DNA of 33,052 nucleotides from Purshia tridentata (taxonomy: Eukaryota > Streptophyta > Magnoliopsida > Rosales > Rosaceae): assembly GCA_003254885.1 (NCBI GenBank), contig QANT01001973.1, forward strand, positions 1 to 33,052, written 5' to 3'. The first letter of the stretch is position 1; the number at the start of each line of letters is the position of its first letter. The notes beneath the pieces are model-generated. The model was not told where the DNA came from. It saw nothing but the letters and a program-made list of their open reading frames with translations, and made no database searches. The translations under genes and the position numbers were made by a program. Shown piece by piece: positions 11,281-23,673 of this stretch.

Positions 11281-12110
11281 GGGCCTAGTTTTAACAATCA
11301 ACAATCAATCAACCAACTATGAGCCCACCACTCGAACGTTGTCCTTGCTTCGATCTTCTTCGTCTCCTTGAATTGTTGAAATCTCCCGTGGGGTGTACCT
11401 GCAATAACACTCCGATGCCAAAATGAATGAAGTAATTCTAAATGTTTCTCAGTATGTCTTTTCACTTTCTTTGTGTTGGTTTTTCCGTCCCTTTTCATGG
11501 GATCGCAACATTTCTTATATAGCAAAAATAATCCTACCGTTACCTTCGCGCCATTTTCTTCCCGTTATTCTTCTTTAATGCATTTGATCGTTGGCGCCTT
11601 TACTCGGGTTCGTGGGTCATTAAGGGCGAGATTTATATGGGTTAAGTCTTTAATATAAGAAATATTACCGTTTCTGTTTTTGGGTTTTGGTTCACTTGGG
11701 CCTTTTGGGTTTCACCATGTGGTTTGGCTTCTTTTTACCTGGGCCTGGTTATGCTTTTGTTTTGGGCTTGGGCCCAATCATTTTAACGCCCACAATGCCC
11801 CCTTTTTTCTCTCTGCCTGCCACGTGTCGTGCCCTGGCTGGTAGAGGGAAAAAATGACGGCGTAAGGCGAAAAAGCGCTTTTTGTCTGCCTCGAGGTGCG
11901 TCTTTTCGACCTCTGCCCTTCAAAAGTAAAGTATTAAAGTTATTTATTCTTTTAAAATCTCTTAAATCATGCTTTATTCGAAGACCTCAAAACAACACAA
12001 ATACACAAAAAAAAAAAATTTGAGATAACTCTCAAGGATTGGACATAAGTGTAAAGGCAAAGCATTAAAGTAATTTATTGTTTCAAAATCTCTTAAATCA
12101 AGTTTTACTG
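11281..12110. mobile_element. Probable transposable-element remnant with 131-bp-spaced direct repeats
   Basis: The base composition becomes more mixed, with C/T-rich and GGGCC-containing segments unlike the flanking AT-rich DNA. The phrases around CTGCAATAACACTCCGATGCC (11400-11418) and GGGCCCAATCATTTTAACGCCC resemble degraded LTR-type repeats. A segment of about 55 bp beginning AAAGTATTAAAGTTATTTATT (11928) recurs with mismatches at 12059. No protein domain remains. The element class is a guess. Confidence 0.3.
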
Positions 12111-12359
12111 GCCCCGGATCTGAGTTTCACTTTTTGTTGCTGCTGTGGAAACAACCAAGAAGCTTTGGGAGGAAGAGGCCAAATTAGAAGCCAAAGCCTA
12201 AAAAAGAAGCCGAAGCCAAAGCCCAGCCCAGCGCGAATTAGATTTGGATTAGTTTAAATCATTTCTACATTTGACCGCTGCTACATTTGATCTGCATTTG
12301 TATAAAGATGTAAAAAATTAATATCAAATGCACTTTTGTATGGGTTGGTATACTCTATA

Positions 12360-12870
12360 TATATATCTCAAACCCATATCTAGATTCAATGGAGAAGACG
12401 AATCAAAAATTTCATATGTGGAATTTTCGATAGACAATGGGATTGCAGATATGGATTTTTTTATGAACATGGGTTTGTAAATGTGGAATTTTTGGTAATC
12501 ATGGTTGTGTAGCACTTTTTAGTGGACAATGGGTTTGCACATGTGAAATTTTCAGTGGATATGGCGGTGTATAACTTTCCGATGTGGATTTTTTTTGTGG
12601 ACGTAGGTTTACAAATGTGGAATTTTTTTCAGATTTGAGTTTTTATTTTATTTTTTATGTTTCTTAATTTTATGGTAGTGTGATGCCTCCTTGGTCTTGT
12701 CCACCACCAGATCTTGATTGCTTTTTTTTTTGTGTTTTTTCTTTTCAGATTTGGTTTTTTTAGGTAGTGTGATGCCTCCTTGGTCTTGTCCACCACCCAA
12801 ACACCCAGATCTTGATTGCTTTTTTTTTTGTGTTTTTTCTTTTCAGATTTGGTTTTTTTTTTTTTTAAGG
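12360..12870. repeat. Cluster of degenerate short repeats plus an 89-bp tandem duplication
   Basis: Between about 12380 and 12630 the words GTGGAATTTT, ATGGGTTTG(C/T) and ATATGGATTTT recur every 55-65 bp in varying form. A clear two-copy tandem repeat follows: the segment starting GGTAGTGTGATGCCTCCTTG is at 12674 and again at 12763. The second copy has a 10-base insertion after CCACC. Both copies end in a pyrimidine-rich tract followed by CAGATTTGG. Confidence 0.6.
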
Positions 12871-14769
12871 GTCTGGGCTAGGAGAAGGGGAGAGAGATAG
12901 AAAGAGATGATGATGGGTTATAGGCTGGTGAGGGAGGGAAGGGTTTGGGTTGTCGCTCTCTATGGCTCTCTACGGCTGCTGCAGGAAGAAGGTAGAGAGG
13001 GTTTGACTGTTGCAGTAATTGGTGAAAGCGATGATGAAATTTTTTGTGGAATGCGGCAACCAGAAATTCCACACATTCCATATAAGGGTATTTTGGGATT
13101 AAAGATGTAAAATGGTTGGTCAAAAATGAAATAGTGGGATTAAAAATGGTTATTAGAATAGATTACCCTTAATTTTTACTGTGGCTAAGATCGTTTCATA
13201 CCTGGGACCAGCCCGGAATGTCAAATTGGGTTGGGTCACAGACTTTTATTGGATAGAAATCATGGACTGAAGTCAGGAATAAATTCAACTGTAGACTAGA
13301 ATAACATAGTAAGACTGAGGTGACAGTTTTTTTAGTATCATGAACACCATATAATGGGTTTTCAGCTGACCATTTTCTGACCCAAACACAAAAATGCTAC
13401 AATAAAATTAAATATATTAATATTAAGAATAAATTAAATATAATAATTTAAATATATTATTATTAAATATTATATTAATGAAAAATAGGTTGAGATAACG
13501 TCAAACAGGTATAAATAATTATGATACGATAAACAATTATATATACTAAAAAAAGAATAATTGTTCTCATTTTCAATATGTGTTGTTTCAGTAATTTTGC
13601 AATTATAAAGTTGGATCTTTTTTGTGTCTTTATTATTATTAAGAGTAAATAAACATTCAAACTTCAGCATGTCACTTGTTCAACTGGTAGAGGGAGTAAA
13701 CAACCACTAATCCACCTGTAACCTGTTTGAGTATTGCAGCTTTGCTAAAGCAATTTGAATGATGATTAGAAAGGCCTGCCCTAATCCACACAACACCGAG
13801 TGGCTGGATATATTTTTGATTGATTTTTTCCCACTTATGGGGGTGCCTAAATTTAAACACGAGGTAGCCAATCACACTCATGGCACAAATTATCACAATA
13901 TGATGCTATATAAATAGTAAAGGAAAATGCAAAATTTAAAAAAACAAAGAACAAAAAAAACCAAGAAAATGCAAAACATATGTCAAAATTATGAGTAATT
14001 AAATTCAACATAGAACTCAAAAAAACATCAATATGTTCACTAATCATTAGAGGCTTTATCAGAAAATTAAGAAAAAAAATCACTTCAAGAGGTTGTTTTT
14101 ATTTTTTATTTTGCCATTATAATAAGATTTGCATCTTGATAATATCACATCTGAACTAATTCATACAATATCAGTACAAAAGCTCTGACCCATGTATGTA
14201 AAATGAAAAACTACAGCCAAAATGACTGCATGAGATAAAAACTCAACATAGATAAAATGAAGAGAACCCAATGTAGTAATATAACAATTAATAATTAATT
14301 CAAAAGATTAAATCTATGAGAGAAACATGAAATTCACATAAAAAATACTATAAAATCTTCTTAAGTGCATCAATCTCCAAAAGTTGGCCTCTCAAAGTTG
14401 CACTTGCTTCCCTCATCCCTTAAGTAAAGGCCCTGTTTTAGCTCATAGCAATGCAGTCATTTTTATTGAATCTATTGACAGTACATCCACAATGGATTAA
14501 ACTGTTAATTTAATTAACAATTTAAATTGTTAAAACAATATATGTCAACATAAAAATGAATAGTTAATCTGTACAAACTTTTCCTTACTACTGTATAATT
14601 TGTAATGATTTTGTGTGGCATTCAGAGAGCCACGTCCAATATGATTTTAATTAAAAAGAAAAAAGAAAATCTGTGTTGATATAATTCATCAATTCCTACT
14701 ATCCTCTATATACCAAGGCGAGGAACTCCAACACCCATGTCAAAGTAAAGATACAGTTGGTCCATATCA
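12871..14769. other. Intergenic region between repeats and the bromodomain gene
   Basis: No gene is recognised. Positions 13390-13480 are almost pure A/T with ATTAAATAT words. A perfect 20-bp palindrome TTAACAATTTAAATTGTTAA lies at 14514-14533. The segment adjoining 14769 should hold the 3' UTR of the minus-strand bromodomain gene. Confidence 0.4.
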
Positions 14770-17700
14770 TCAAAGCTGCAAAGCTAAATCTGGCTGCTGT
14801 GGCAAACCAATTTGAACAATAGAATTGGGTGAGCCTGGTGTGCCAAATTTGACGTTCAGGTCAGAGGGGAATGAATAAGAAACCTGTTTATTGCGTATGG
14901 ATAAACCCTGCCAGGATGCTTCCCCACCAAGTGCCAGGGTCGAGGGATTCCTTGATCTCGATCTACCAGAAATTTCTGACAATTTGTCAATACCATTGAT
15001 AGCCATTGGATGGATGATGCTATCTGAAGCCATGGTAAGCATTTGAGAAGGCATTGAAGTGTCAGCTGAACAGGACTTCCCTGTTAATGTAGCAGTTATA
15101 TTAACATTCTCGTTTGAGCCAAAACATAAGACATAAACCTACTATTCAAACCATAATTACCAGAGTGAACTATGGAATTCTGCTGCATCAGGAATGGAGG
15201 CCCAGATCTTATCCCACCAACGCCACCACTGTTGTGTGATACCAACTCATTTTGGGATTTCAATTCTCTACTATTTTCCATGTTATTATCTACAATGGAA
15301 TTTGAGGCTGATATATGTTGAGGTAGAAGTCTGTCTGTGCGGTCATCAAATGCAGGGTTGCATTGAGCCTTCCCCTCCCTCTCACAGGATGAAAACTGCT
15401 GGCACCTTGATGCCTCATTTTCACCTATCCATCCAGGACCAAACTTGCGTCCAGTAGGCAAAACACTTCTTATTTGCTTTGAAGCAATCTTCCAAACAAC
15501 AGGTCCAAGATTTGCAGCAAATCGGGCTAGACTTCTTGCATAACCATGCTCCAACTGTAGACCTACCTGGTGTTTATTGGGGAAAAAATATAGTAATAAA
15601 AGAACAAGTCATGCAAAATATTCATATCTTTATATAACTCTCAAGAATAGAAATATATCTGAGCTATTGCCATCCCATAAATTGTTTGCAATTTATAGGA
15701 TCTATCTATTGAAATCATGATAAATGATATTTTGTTCAAGAAAGAGATTTGGCCTAGACTACTCCGGATTTGAAATCCTTTGTTCTATTTTTTTTCTTCT
15801 TATAAATAGCCCTTCCCCTTAATCTTGCACATCACAGAGGAATTCCACCATCTCATTAGAACGCAATAAAAGAAGTTCCTCATTAACGTACCGCCACAAG
15901 TTGCTTTGACTCTTGTTCAAGACCAGTGAAGAAAAATGGTTCGTGCCCAGAAGCCGGAGCATGCCTGTAAGTGTCACGTCTATTCTCATCTACTGGAAAC
16001 TGTTTCTTCCCATACTTTAACACACTCCTCAATACCGAAGCTAAAAAACCAAAGGAAAAATAACACTTAGTATCTATTCAAAAAACTAGAGAATCAAAAT
16101 GAAATTGAGAAGGAAATTGAACACTAAATAATGAATACAAAGTGACAGAACACACCCAGTCCAAATCTCATACCTGGAAATTCATTCTCCCATTCAGACA
16201 ACCAGCTAGCACAAGTTTCACCACTAAGAGACCCATGGGGGCCCCTGTTTAATGCATCAGCTAATCGTACCTTGTATGAAGCAGGTACTTTTCTTAAATT
16301 GTAAGTGTTGGACAAGCTGGAATTCTCTCCTCCCGTAGCAAAAGTCATTTCTGAGACAAATTGAGGACCAGCATGTTCCACAGGAGAAACTTCAATTGAC
16401 TTTTTGATGCTCTTACCAGGTGGCCTGCCTCTCCTCACAACTTTTGGTTTGGACTCACAATCACCGGTGTCTTGCCTCAAATTTTCAAAGTCCTTTTTTG
16501 CAAGTTCTTGAATAGATCGTGCCTAATGACATAGTCATTGAAAGCCTTCAAAAATGAATAAATGACCAGATTCCCTAAATTGGAACATAAGTAAGTTGAA
16601 CCTGGGCCAAACCTGTCGGAAGTAAATAGTGTCTGGTGCATTATACTGCATTGCATTTGAACATATCAAGAACACATCTTTCTGCACAAATTATACAGCA
16701 AGTTTCAAATTCCTTCCAAACAAACATCAATTAATTTTACAAGAACATCAAACCAGAAGTGGAGGAAAGTAACTTTCATCATACAAACTGAGATATTATC
16801 AGAGTTTGGTACACTTGGAATATAATTCTCAAAAGATTTGAGTCCACAATCTAAATCACAACCATTTTGTCACAATTTCTAACATCGCAATCTAAATCAT
16901 TTTATCACAATTTCTAACATTTAAGTCATATATTAAGGTGCCATATAATGAAAATGATTTCCTTAAACAGACAAAAACCAATAAACTAAAAAGAGAAGCC
17001 AAAGATAAATTGCCTTCATGTTCCTAGTCCTTGATTCATTTGCCTTCTTATCCTAGCAACAGACTCAACTTGAATTGAAAGCGCCTTATTCCTATACATT
17101 GGACATATTACCATAATTGGCACTCTCCCTAGTTTCCAAAAGACAAAGATTCTTTGTTGTACTTATCAATCATTTAAAACCCGCATCTCAGCAACACTCA
17201 TTCCATAGACACTTGTCTACTTCTCCAACTCTGAGAGAGATGGGCAAGCCAAGGAGATAAATAGGGCAGCATATGCAAGCACATGGATGGACATGCATGC
17301 AACTCTGGTGGGTGTATCTGTGAGTGTCAAAACTCAAAACTAGCATGAAACAGATTGTAATACAAACCTCAAACTGTTCCAAGTTGGCATATGCTCCCTG
17401 ATCAAGTTTCTTCCTCACAGTTCCAAAATCCATTGGGTTCTCAATGATGTCATGATAATCCGGAAGCTGAACCAACATATTTAGATCCAATAAAGAACAG
17501 GGTACTCGTAAAACAAGCAAAAATTAGCATCATAATAAAGCTCTTTCAACAAAAGAATATGCACCTCTTCTGGATCCACCGGCTCAGAGAACACTCCATG
17601 AGTGTCCTTTCTGCAAAAAAGTAGAGACCAACCAGTGAACACCCACTTCGAAGAGTCAATGAAAAAGAATTACAACTTTGGAACCTAGGACACATACTTT

Positions 17701-18868
17701 TGAAGCCTATCAAGGATGAACACCAACAACTTTTTGTCTGGCAAAGGTGTCGTGGGACCGGACTCCAACTGCGACCCTGTCCACAAAAGTAAGTTGACAT
17801 TCATTTAAAATTTAGAACCACCAGGATACCTTTTGAGCAAGAATTGGGATTGTTAACAGTTTGATACCAAGTATACTACTGTCTGTCGCTTTCAAAACCT
17901 TTTGGCTCTGCAAAAAATGTAGACCAACGTCAATTCTGAAATTACCCAAGAAATAAAATTTTATTTCTGCCATTATTGAAAGAGAAAATAATCAAATAGG
18001 AGAAAAATATAAACTAAGAAAAGACAAATTGAAGCTTTTACAGAAAATAGGGTGTGCGAATTGTTATGGTACAAAAAGGGTCTGATTATTAACATAGATA
18101 GAATAGAATGACATTAAATATTGCGAAAGATAAAATTTTGGAAATAAAGAAGAACCGAAACCCACCCCAGATTTCAACGAAATAAATAAATAAAACTGAA
18201 TAATGTCCAAAACTTGACAGGTCAAACACATCCCCCCACATTCAGCCTCCAAAAAAACTTCACGTTTTCGCGCGAAAGTCCCAAAAGATTCTCTCAAAAT
18301 AATCCGAAAACCAAATAACGCCGAAATTTCTTTTCTTTCTTCGTTTGAAGAAAAAATAATAATAATAACGGGAATAACGGCAACAAGGATATGGATTTGT
18401 TTTTAATTTTTGAGATGCTATCACTTTTCAGGAAAAAAACGATTGGACTTTGATGATCACCATATGATTAGATCCGTGGAGGGTGCTGATCTTGCGCCTC
18501 TTGAGAGCAGCCTCTGGATCCTCACCATCCGCTTTGGAATCGGAGCCGCAGGGACCCGAATTAAACGGCGACAATGTCGGGTTTGGGGGATGAGCTGAAT
18601 TCGGATTAAAAACCAGTAGGGGCTTTTGCTTCTTCTCTGTGCGCTCATCGTCGTCATCTTCGACGGTGAGCGAGCCCGTCGCCGGAGATGAGGCGTGAGG
18701 AGTAGGGTTCCGGCGAGTGGATGGACGTCGAGGGTTGAGAAAATTAGGGTTTTGTTGTTGCTGGAGAGCGCGCTTCTGAAGATCCAAAAGAGAGGGACGT
18801 CCCTTCTTCTTTTTGGTGGGATTTTGCATTATCGTCATCGTCGTCTCTGATGCCTCAGCCTCGCCCAT
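14770..18868 (-). CDS. BRD1: Bromodomain protein, BRD1/BRD2-like subunit of plant SWI/SNF
   Basis: Predicted nuclear acetyl-lysine reader; Arabidopsis relatives BRD1/BRD2/BRD13 are subunits of BRAHMA-associated chromatin remodelling complexes. Ten exons on the minus strand join in frame: 18868-18461, 17907-17868, 17776-17698, 17610-17565, 17466-17368, 16681-16613, 16522-16174, 16040-15892, 15566-15161 and 15080-14770 (651 aa). The N terminus has the family signature KKKKGRPSLLDLQKRA. The bromodomain spans about residues 160-265 over exons 3-7, with LPDKKLLVFILDRLQKKD, the HGVFSEPVDPEELPDYH ZA loop and the acetyl-lysine-contacting Asn in YNAPDT (N238). An AT-hook-like RRGRPPGK follows at 277-284. 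Exons 8 and 9 encode the conserved region with PFFFTGLEQ and YARSLARFAA. I started at MGEAEA because the upstream in-frame ATG adds a low-complexity lysine-rich stretch. The exon 1 donor (ATG|GTGATC) is the least certain junction. No lesion is visible. Confidence 0.9.
16847..16920. repeat. Short tandem duplication inside a bromodomain-gene intron
   Basis: CAATCTAAATCA...TTTTRTCACAATTTCTAACAT occurs twice with a 41-bp period (16847 and 16888), inside the intron between the QFE exon (17466-17368) and the exon at 16681. It does not touch coding or splice sequence. Confidence 0.65.
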
Positions 18869-19209
18869 TCTTTGATTGTTTCTTTTCAATTCTTTACTTC
18901 CATAATTAATTCTATCTTTCCCTTTTCTTTTCTCGCTCTCCAAAGAACCTCTTCATTATTTTATTTTCTATTTTTTATTTTTTATTTTTTATTTTTTTTA
19001 TTTCTTTATCTTATATTTGCCCAAATTTCATTTTTTGTTTTTGTAGTTCCAACCTTCACGCAAAGTTCCACTTTGAACTTTCGTACTTTACTCACCTTTG
19101 GTATTGTCTTTTTGTACTTGGCTCATTACTCACTTCAACTTTAATTTGGAGATCAATCTCACTTCACGGCCTAATAAAAACAAATTATAACAATAGTTCT
19201 TAAAATTTA

Positions 19210-19529
19210 GGGTAAACTGCAATTTAGTACCTCAGATTTAAGTCAAATTACAAGTTGGTACCTCTATTTTTTTTTAATTTTTTGGTACCCAACTTCATTT
19301 TTTTGGCAAATACGTACCTTCGTCAACCCCCCGTCAGAAGCTCCGTTAAATGCTGACTTGGAGCTAACTTGGCACACCGCTGGACGCCAAATGTCTTGCC
19401 CAGATTGCTTTCCGCCCTATCAAGCGACGTCAGCGCTGAATGTACTTCTTCCCCCCAAAAATTTGCGCCACCTGGACTGCCACATTAATTTAAAAACAAC
19501 AAACAATTCAAATAAAAAACCTGCAACGA
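19210..19529 (+). repeat. Left terminal inverted repeat of the MULE
   Basis: About 320 bp; the reverse complement of 25285-25608 with scattered mismatches. It contains GGTACC and GTACCT words, CTCCGTTAAA and TGGACGCCA, which recur in the right copy. In MULEs the TIRs carry transposase binding sites and the outward-in promoters of the internal genes. Confidence 0.88.
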
Positions 19530-19771
19530 AAAAGGAATTAAAGATGCCTGTTGCAGTAGAGCTTCTTTTCAGCTCTTTCATGCCTCTTCCCTCTTCCTTC
19601 CTCGACACTGTGCAACAGCCTTGAGATAATCGCACAATTGGTTGTGCAGCAGAGGAGTTTTCTGAAAGTGTTGTTGTGCGCCGTTAAGGAGGGAAAAATC
19701 CAGATCTAAGCCCCCAAGTTGAAGGTTGGATTTTCTCTGCCCTTTTCTCCAATAATCCAAATTTAGAGAAA

Positions 19772-20269
19772 ATGGAGTATGAATCATGTAGATATGGAGA
19801 CAGACCTGTACTAATAACTTCATGGACAAACCAGAATGCTGGGAGGAGGTTTATGCGTTGCCCAAGATATGGGGTAGGTGATGCGAATGCTTGTCTTGTG
19901 AAATCGTATTTTCATCAACTCTGTTTTTTTTTGTAACAAATTCTCCTATGAAAATCCAATTTATTATTATTTTCTTATCTTTTTTGATGTGAAATCGTAT
20001 TTTCATCAACTCTGTTTTTTTTGTAACAAATCCTCCTATGAAATCCAATTTATTATTATTTTCTTATCTTTTTTGTAGAAAAGAGGAGGATGCCAGCACT
20101 GGGTTTGGTTGGATCCCCCCATGTGTGCTCGTGCTAAGGCTGTCATACTTGGGTTGTTGAGGAAGCTCTCGACTGCAGAAACAGAAATATGAAGGGCTGG
20201 ACGAAGAGGATTCATGTATTGGGCTTTATTGGTGCTTCCATGGCTACTTTGCTGGGTTCTTTATGTTAG
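19772..20269 (+). pseudogene. Small GRF-type zinc finger (zf-GRF) protein carried by the MULE
   Basis: Two exons, 19772-19873 and 20079-20192, encode 71 aa resembling plant zf-GRF proteins such as the At4g04775-like group. Exon 1 ends in SWTNQNAGRRFMRCPRYG and exon 2 begins KRGGCQHWVWLDPPMCARAK. The usual C-x-C-G start is CRYG here, so one zinc ligand is Tyr. The frame stops at 20192, yet another frame immediately continues MKGWTKRIHVLGFIGA and a hydrophobic tail to TAG at 20269, as in relatives with a C-terminal membrane segment. A frameshift near 20185-20192 is therefore likely. The gene starts about 240 bp inside the left TIR and points toward the transposase gene, the position mudrB has in MuDR. 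zf-GRF domains bind single-stranded DNA in repair proteins; a role here is unknown. Confidence 0.65.
19898..20075 (+). repeat. Tandem duplication inside the zf-GRF intron, about 90-bp period
   Basis: Two near-identical copies start at GTGAAATCGTATTTTCATCA (19898 and 19989). Copy 2 ends in the pyrimidine tract and acceptor TTTTTTGTAG used for exon 2; copy 1 ends in TTTTTTGATG, lacking the AG. The duplication therefore includes the 3' splice region but leaves one usable acceptor. Confidence 0.8.
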
Positions 20270-20886
20270 ATGTGGTTAAGAGTTGGGTGATCGATGTGAT
20301 AAGTATTTGTTGGGTGATTGTACTTTTGTGTGCCTTTTGATTTTTGTAACTTAGAATGAATGAAATTGGCCCTTGCTGGAAATTCTATTGTTAATTGAGT
20401 TTTGAGTGTATAATTGTCCATTGTTATTTGAGTTTTTAGTACATAAATTGTTCTTAATTATTAATTCACTAATCCCATAAAATTCATTTAAAAATGCTCA
20501 ATAGTTTTTATCATCATAAATCCAATAAAATTCAAAATAACAAAATGATAATAGTTAAAAATTTACATTTATCCAACAATCCAAAATACATATACTTTGT
20601 CCAACATCACTAATATACCTAAGCAGTATCATGTCCAAACATTTACAAACCAAACAATTAATTCTACCTAAACCAGGTCCAAAATCACAAATATACCTAA
20701 ACCATGTCCACTAGCAGATTACCAAAACCATATCCAACTTCCAAAATACCTATACCTAAAGCAATGTCCAAGGTATACAAAATAAAGTAACACCATGTTC
20801 AACCAACCAAATGTACACAAAATCAACTACCTACATACTAATCTAACTTTCCAAAAAACTCAAAACCAATCTCCAAACCCACAAAG
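20270..20886. other. Intergenic spacer between the two convergent MULE genes
   Basis: AT-rich spacer between the zf-GRF gene end and the transposase gene stop codon. Words such as ACCATGTCCA, CCAAAATACCTATACC and CAAATATACCTAA recur loosely between about 20600 and 20790, giving a low-grade repeat. No gene seen. Confidence 0.45.
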
Positions 20887-22230
20887 TCAATTCTTCCTTG
20901 TCCTCGTCCTAGGTCCGCTGGTGCTAGCTTGGGAAGGCTGTGTAGGTGCTGGCACAGAGTTGGTTGCTGCTTGGGATGATTGGCTTGATGGCTGTGCATC
21001 ATTCCTAGCCTGCATTTCATCACAAATTACATAAATCATCACAAGAAGGATCAATGGGCAACTCTGTACAAGGTCACAATGCAAAAGGGTAATAAACCAA
21101 CCTGACCACTTGATTTTTTCCTGCCCCTTCGAGATGCACGTGGCTATTCATTGTTGTTTGCAGTAGTAGCTGCACTTCCTCTAGCCTGAAATAATTTTAA
21201 GCATACCAATTAGCCTAATTTTAAGCATACCAATTAGCCTCTAATAATTTCAAGCATACCAAATTCAGTTTCATGTTATAAATAGATTAAGCGTACCTCT
21301 CCAGTTGCCCTATTACTTTTCCTTTGTTTGGGTGGCCTGTGCTTATGACAAGTCCTATTATTGTGACCTATCTGGCCACAATGCCCATACTTGATGGAGG
21401 TGCCAGTTTGTCTACCAATTGACTCAACTACTGGTTCTCCATCTGGTGCCTTATTCAATTCATTTGGGCTTTCGGTTGTCTCACCAACTGACTTCTTTCT
21501 TTTCATTCTAGGCCTTCCAGGTTGCCTAATATTATGGGGGAGAAATTGGTGTGTACTCAACACTTGATGGAGGCCACATGCTCATGCCATTCACAGGATT
21601 TATCAGACATGTATATGACTTAAGGTACTTGATTTTTATATAGCAGGGTGCCACAAAATCCTCCATTGTCTTATGCCTCAGATACCTTAATGCACTAATG
21701 ACATGGGTGCATGGAATTCCAGTCAATTGCCACTTTCTGCATGAACAAGTGTAAATCCAAATCAACAATATACTAGCCACCCCTACCAGAGTCCACTTGA
21801 TACCTATTCCCTCCATTCCAAGCTGTTGTACAAATAGCACTAGCTTCCTTGGCCTCTTCCAACTTCTTATGCACCTTGGGACAAATGGTTCCATGCCATG
21901 CCTGTATTTTATCCCTCCTAACTTGGATCCTCTTCATCAGCATTGTCCGAATCATCTCCATCATAATCAGTATTGGCTTCCCCCTTGCATTGAGTATCAC
22001 AGAGTTGAAGCTCTCACACAAGTTGTTTAACAACATGTCACACTTAGGGACTGTGTAAAAGTGAGACTTACTCCATTCATGTGCAGGCCTTTGCAGTAAC
22101 CACTGCCATGTAGATTCACTCAACCTCTTGACCTCTTCCATACCTCTCAGAAAATATGGCTTAGTAGTGGCCCTTGCACACTTCCACAATGAATCCTTCA
22201 AAGCTTTTCCTTTGTGCACAAGTTTGAAGT

Positions 22231-22374
22231 TGGTCCATAGGTGCCTAACACAATACCTATGGCACACATTTGGAAAAAGCTCTTCACAAGCAGGAATTAA
22301 ATTGGTCCATAGGTGCCTAACACAATACCTATGGCATACATTTGGAAAAAGCTCTTCACAAGCAGGAATTAATC
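22231..22374 (-). repeat. 72-bp in-frame tandem duplication within the transposase
   Basis: The segment beginning TGGTCCATAGGTGCCTAACA occurs at 22231 and 22303 with about one mismatch over 72 bp. It duplicates 24 codons (LIPACEELFPNVCHRYC and following) and so doubles the CxxxC...H zinc-binding motif of the MULE domain. The near identity indicates a recent event. Confidence 0.9.
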
Positions 22375-23650
22375 CCTTCTGCTTGTCAGAGATGAATGTC
22401 CAGTGCTGTTGGTTTTCAATTCCCACATCATCTACCAATAACTGAAGGAACCACTTCCAAGCTGCTTTGTTCTCCATCTTTACACATGCATAGGCAATCA
22501 CCCACGTCTCTTCATTAGCATCCACTCCAAATGCAGACAGAAGCTGACCCCTATATGGACCCTTCAAGTGGCATCCATCCAACCTAATCAAAGGTCTGCA
22601 TCATCTCTTGAATCCTTCCTTGCAAGCACCCAAGAACATGTATAACCTTTGGAACTTCCCCTCATCCAAATGTACAACACATGTGCTACCAGGGTTAGTC
22701 CTTCTAATTTCTTCACAATATTCCCAAAGTCTTGCATATTGTTCGGCATGGGCACCTTCAATGATCTTCTTGGCCATTCTAAAGGCCCTGTAACACTGCC
22801 AATATGATACATTGCAATTCCACTCTGTCTCCATAGTCTACTGGAATGACTCAAGTGGCCAAGTAGGGTTAATCTTGATCCTATCCAAGAATGCATCACA
22901 TATGGCCTTGGTGGATACATTTCTGTTGTCATGGATCATGTTACACTAATGTGTCTTACACATCTTCTTGATTTGAATTGAGTCTTCATTATTCATTTTC
23001 TCCACTCTCATAAACCACGGACAGCCACTATCACATACTACCCATAGCTTGAATGAAGCATTCCTGTTGAACTTTATCCCCCCATATCCATGTAAGATTG
23101 AATACCTCCTCACAGCCTTTTTGAAAACCACTGCTTAACTATACACTAACCCCTTCTGGAACTTTGGGTCTGCCATATCAGTCTCAGGATTAAACTCTGA
23201 CCATCTTCTTCTACCCCCTCTCCATCATTATCTGACTCATGCACACTGTATAGGGCATTTGAGTCATATGCCTCTGCCACATTTGGGATTTCATCGACCC
23301 CCAAGTCATTCATGGCATCCATTGTTGCCCCATTGTCATCACTTGCTACAGCAGCTCTTGCCTCACTTGATCCTCCACCTTCAGGTACTGGAGGTCTTGC
23401 CTCACGCTCTGCTGTATCATCAACAAACCTCCTAAACTAAGTGTGATCTGCATCTGGAGGGTAATCTTCATCAACAAAGTCCTCCACTACCACCTCGGGT
23501 TGAATAGGTTGGTTTCCATCAATATCTTCTGGTTCTTCATTATCCCTCCAGCCTCCTAAGTCATTAATACAACTGAATACATCTTCAAAGTCAACATGGT
23601 TGGCCTCACCTGCCCCCACAACTTCAGTCTCTATCTCTCCAGTATCCACT

Positions 23651-23673
23651 GTCTCTCTCTCTCTCTCTCTCTC
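23651..23673. repeat. CT microsatellite inside the transposase pseudogene
   Basis: A run of about 11 CT units. The transposase reading frame to its left (minus-strand MDTGEIETEVVG) and to its right (minus-strand NPTEFGEG repeats) are in different phases, so length change of this run is a likely cause of one frameshift. Adjacent 23680-23800 holds imperfect repeats of about 50 bp encoding NPTEFGEG-like peptides. Confidence 0.75.

Noticed and set aside
12878-13123. Overlapping 60-80-codon frames on both strands
   Set aside because: Both are purine- or pyrimidine-biased, lack domains and lie in a degenerate repeat region.
13670-13740. A tRNA-like phrase (CAACTGGTAGAGGG)
   Set aside because: No acceptor stem, anticodon arm or T-loop GGTTCRA could be built around it.
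19358-19624. Plus-strand open frame within the left MULE TIR, also mirrored at 25280-25666
   Set aside because: It is the TIR sequence itself, present in both orientations, with no domain.
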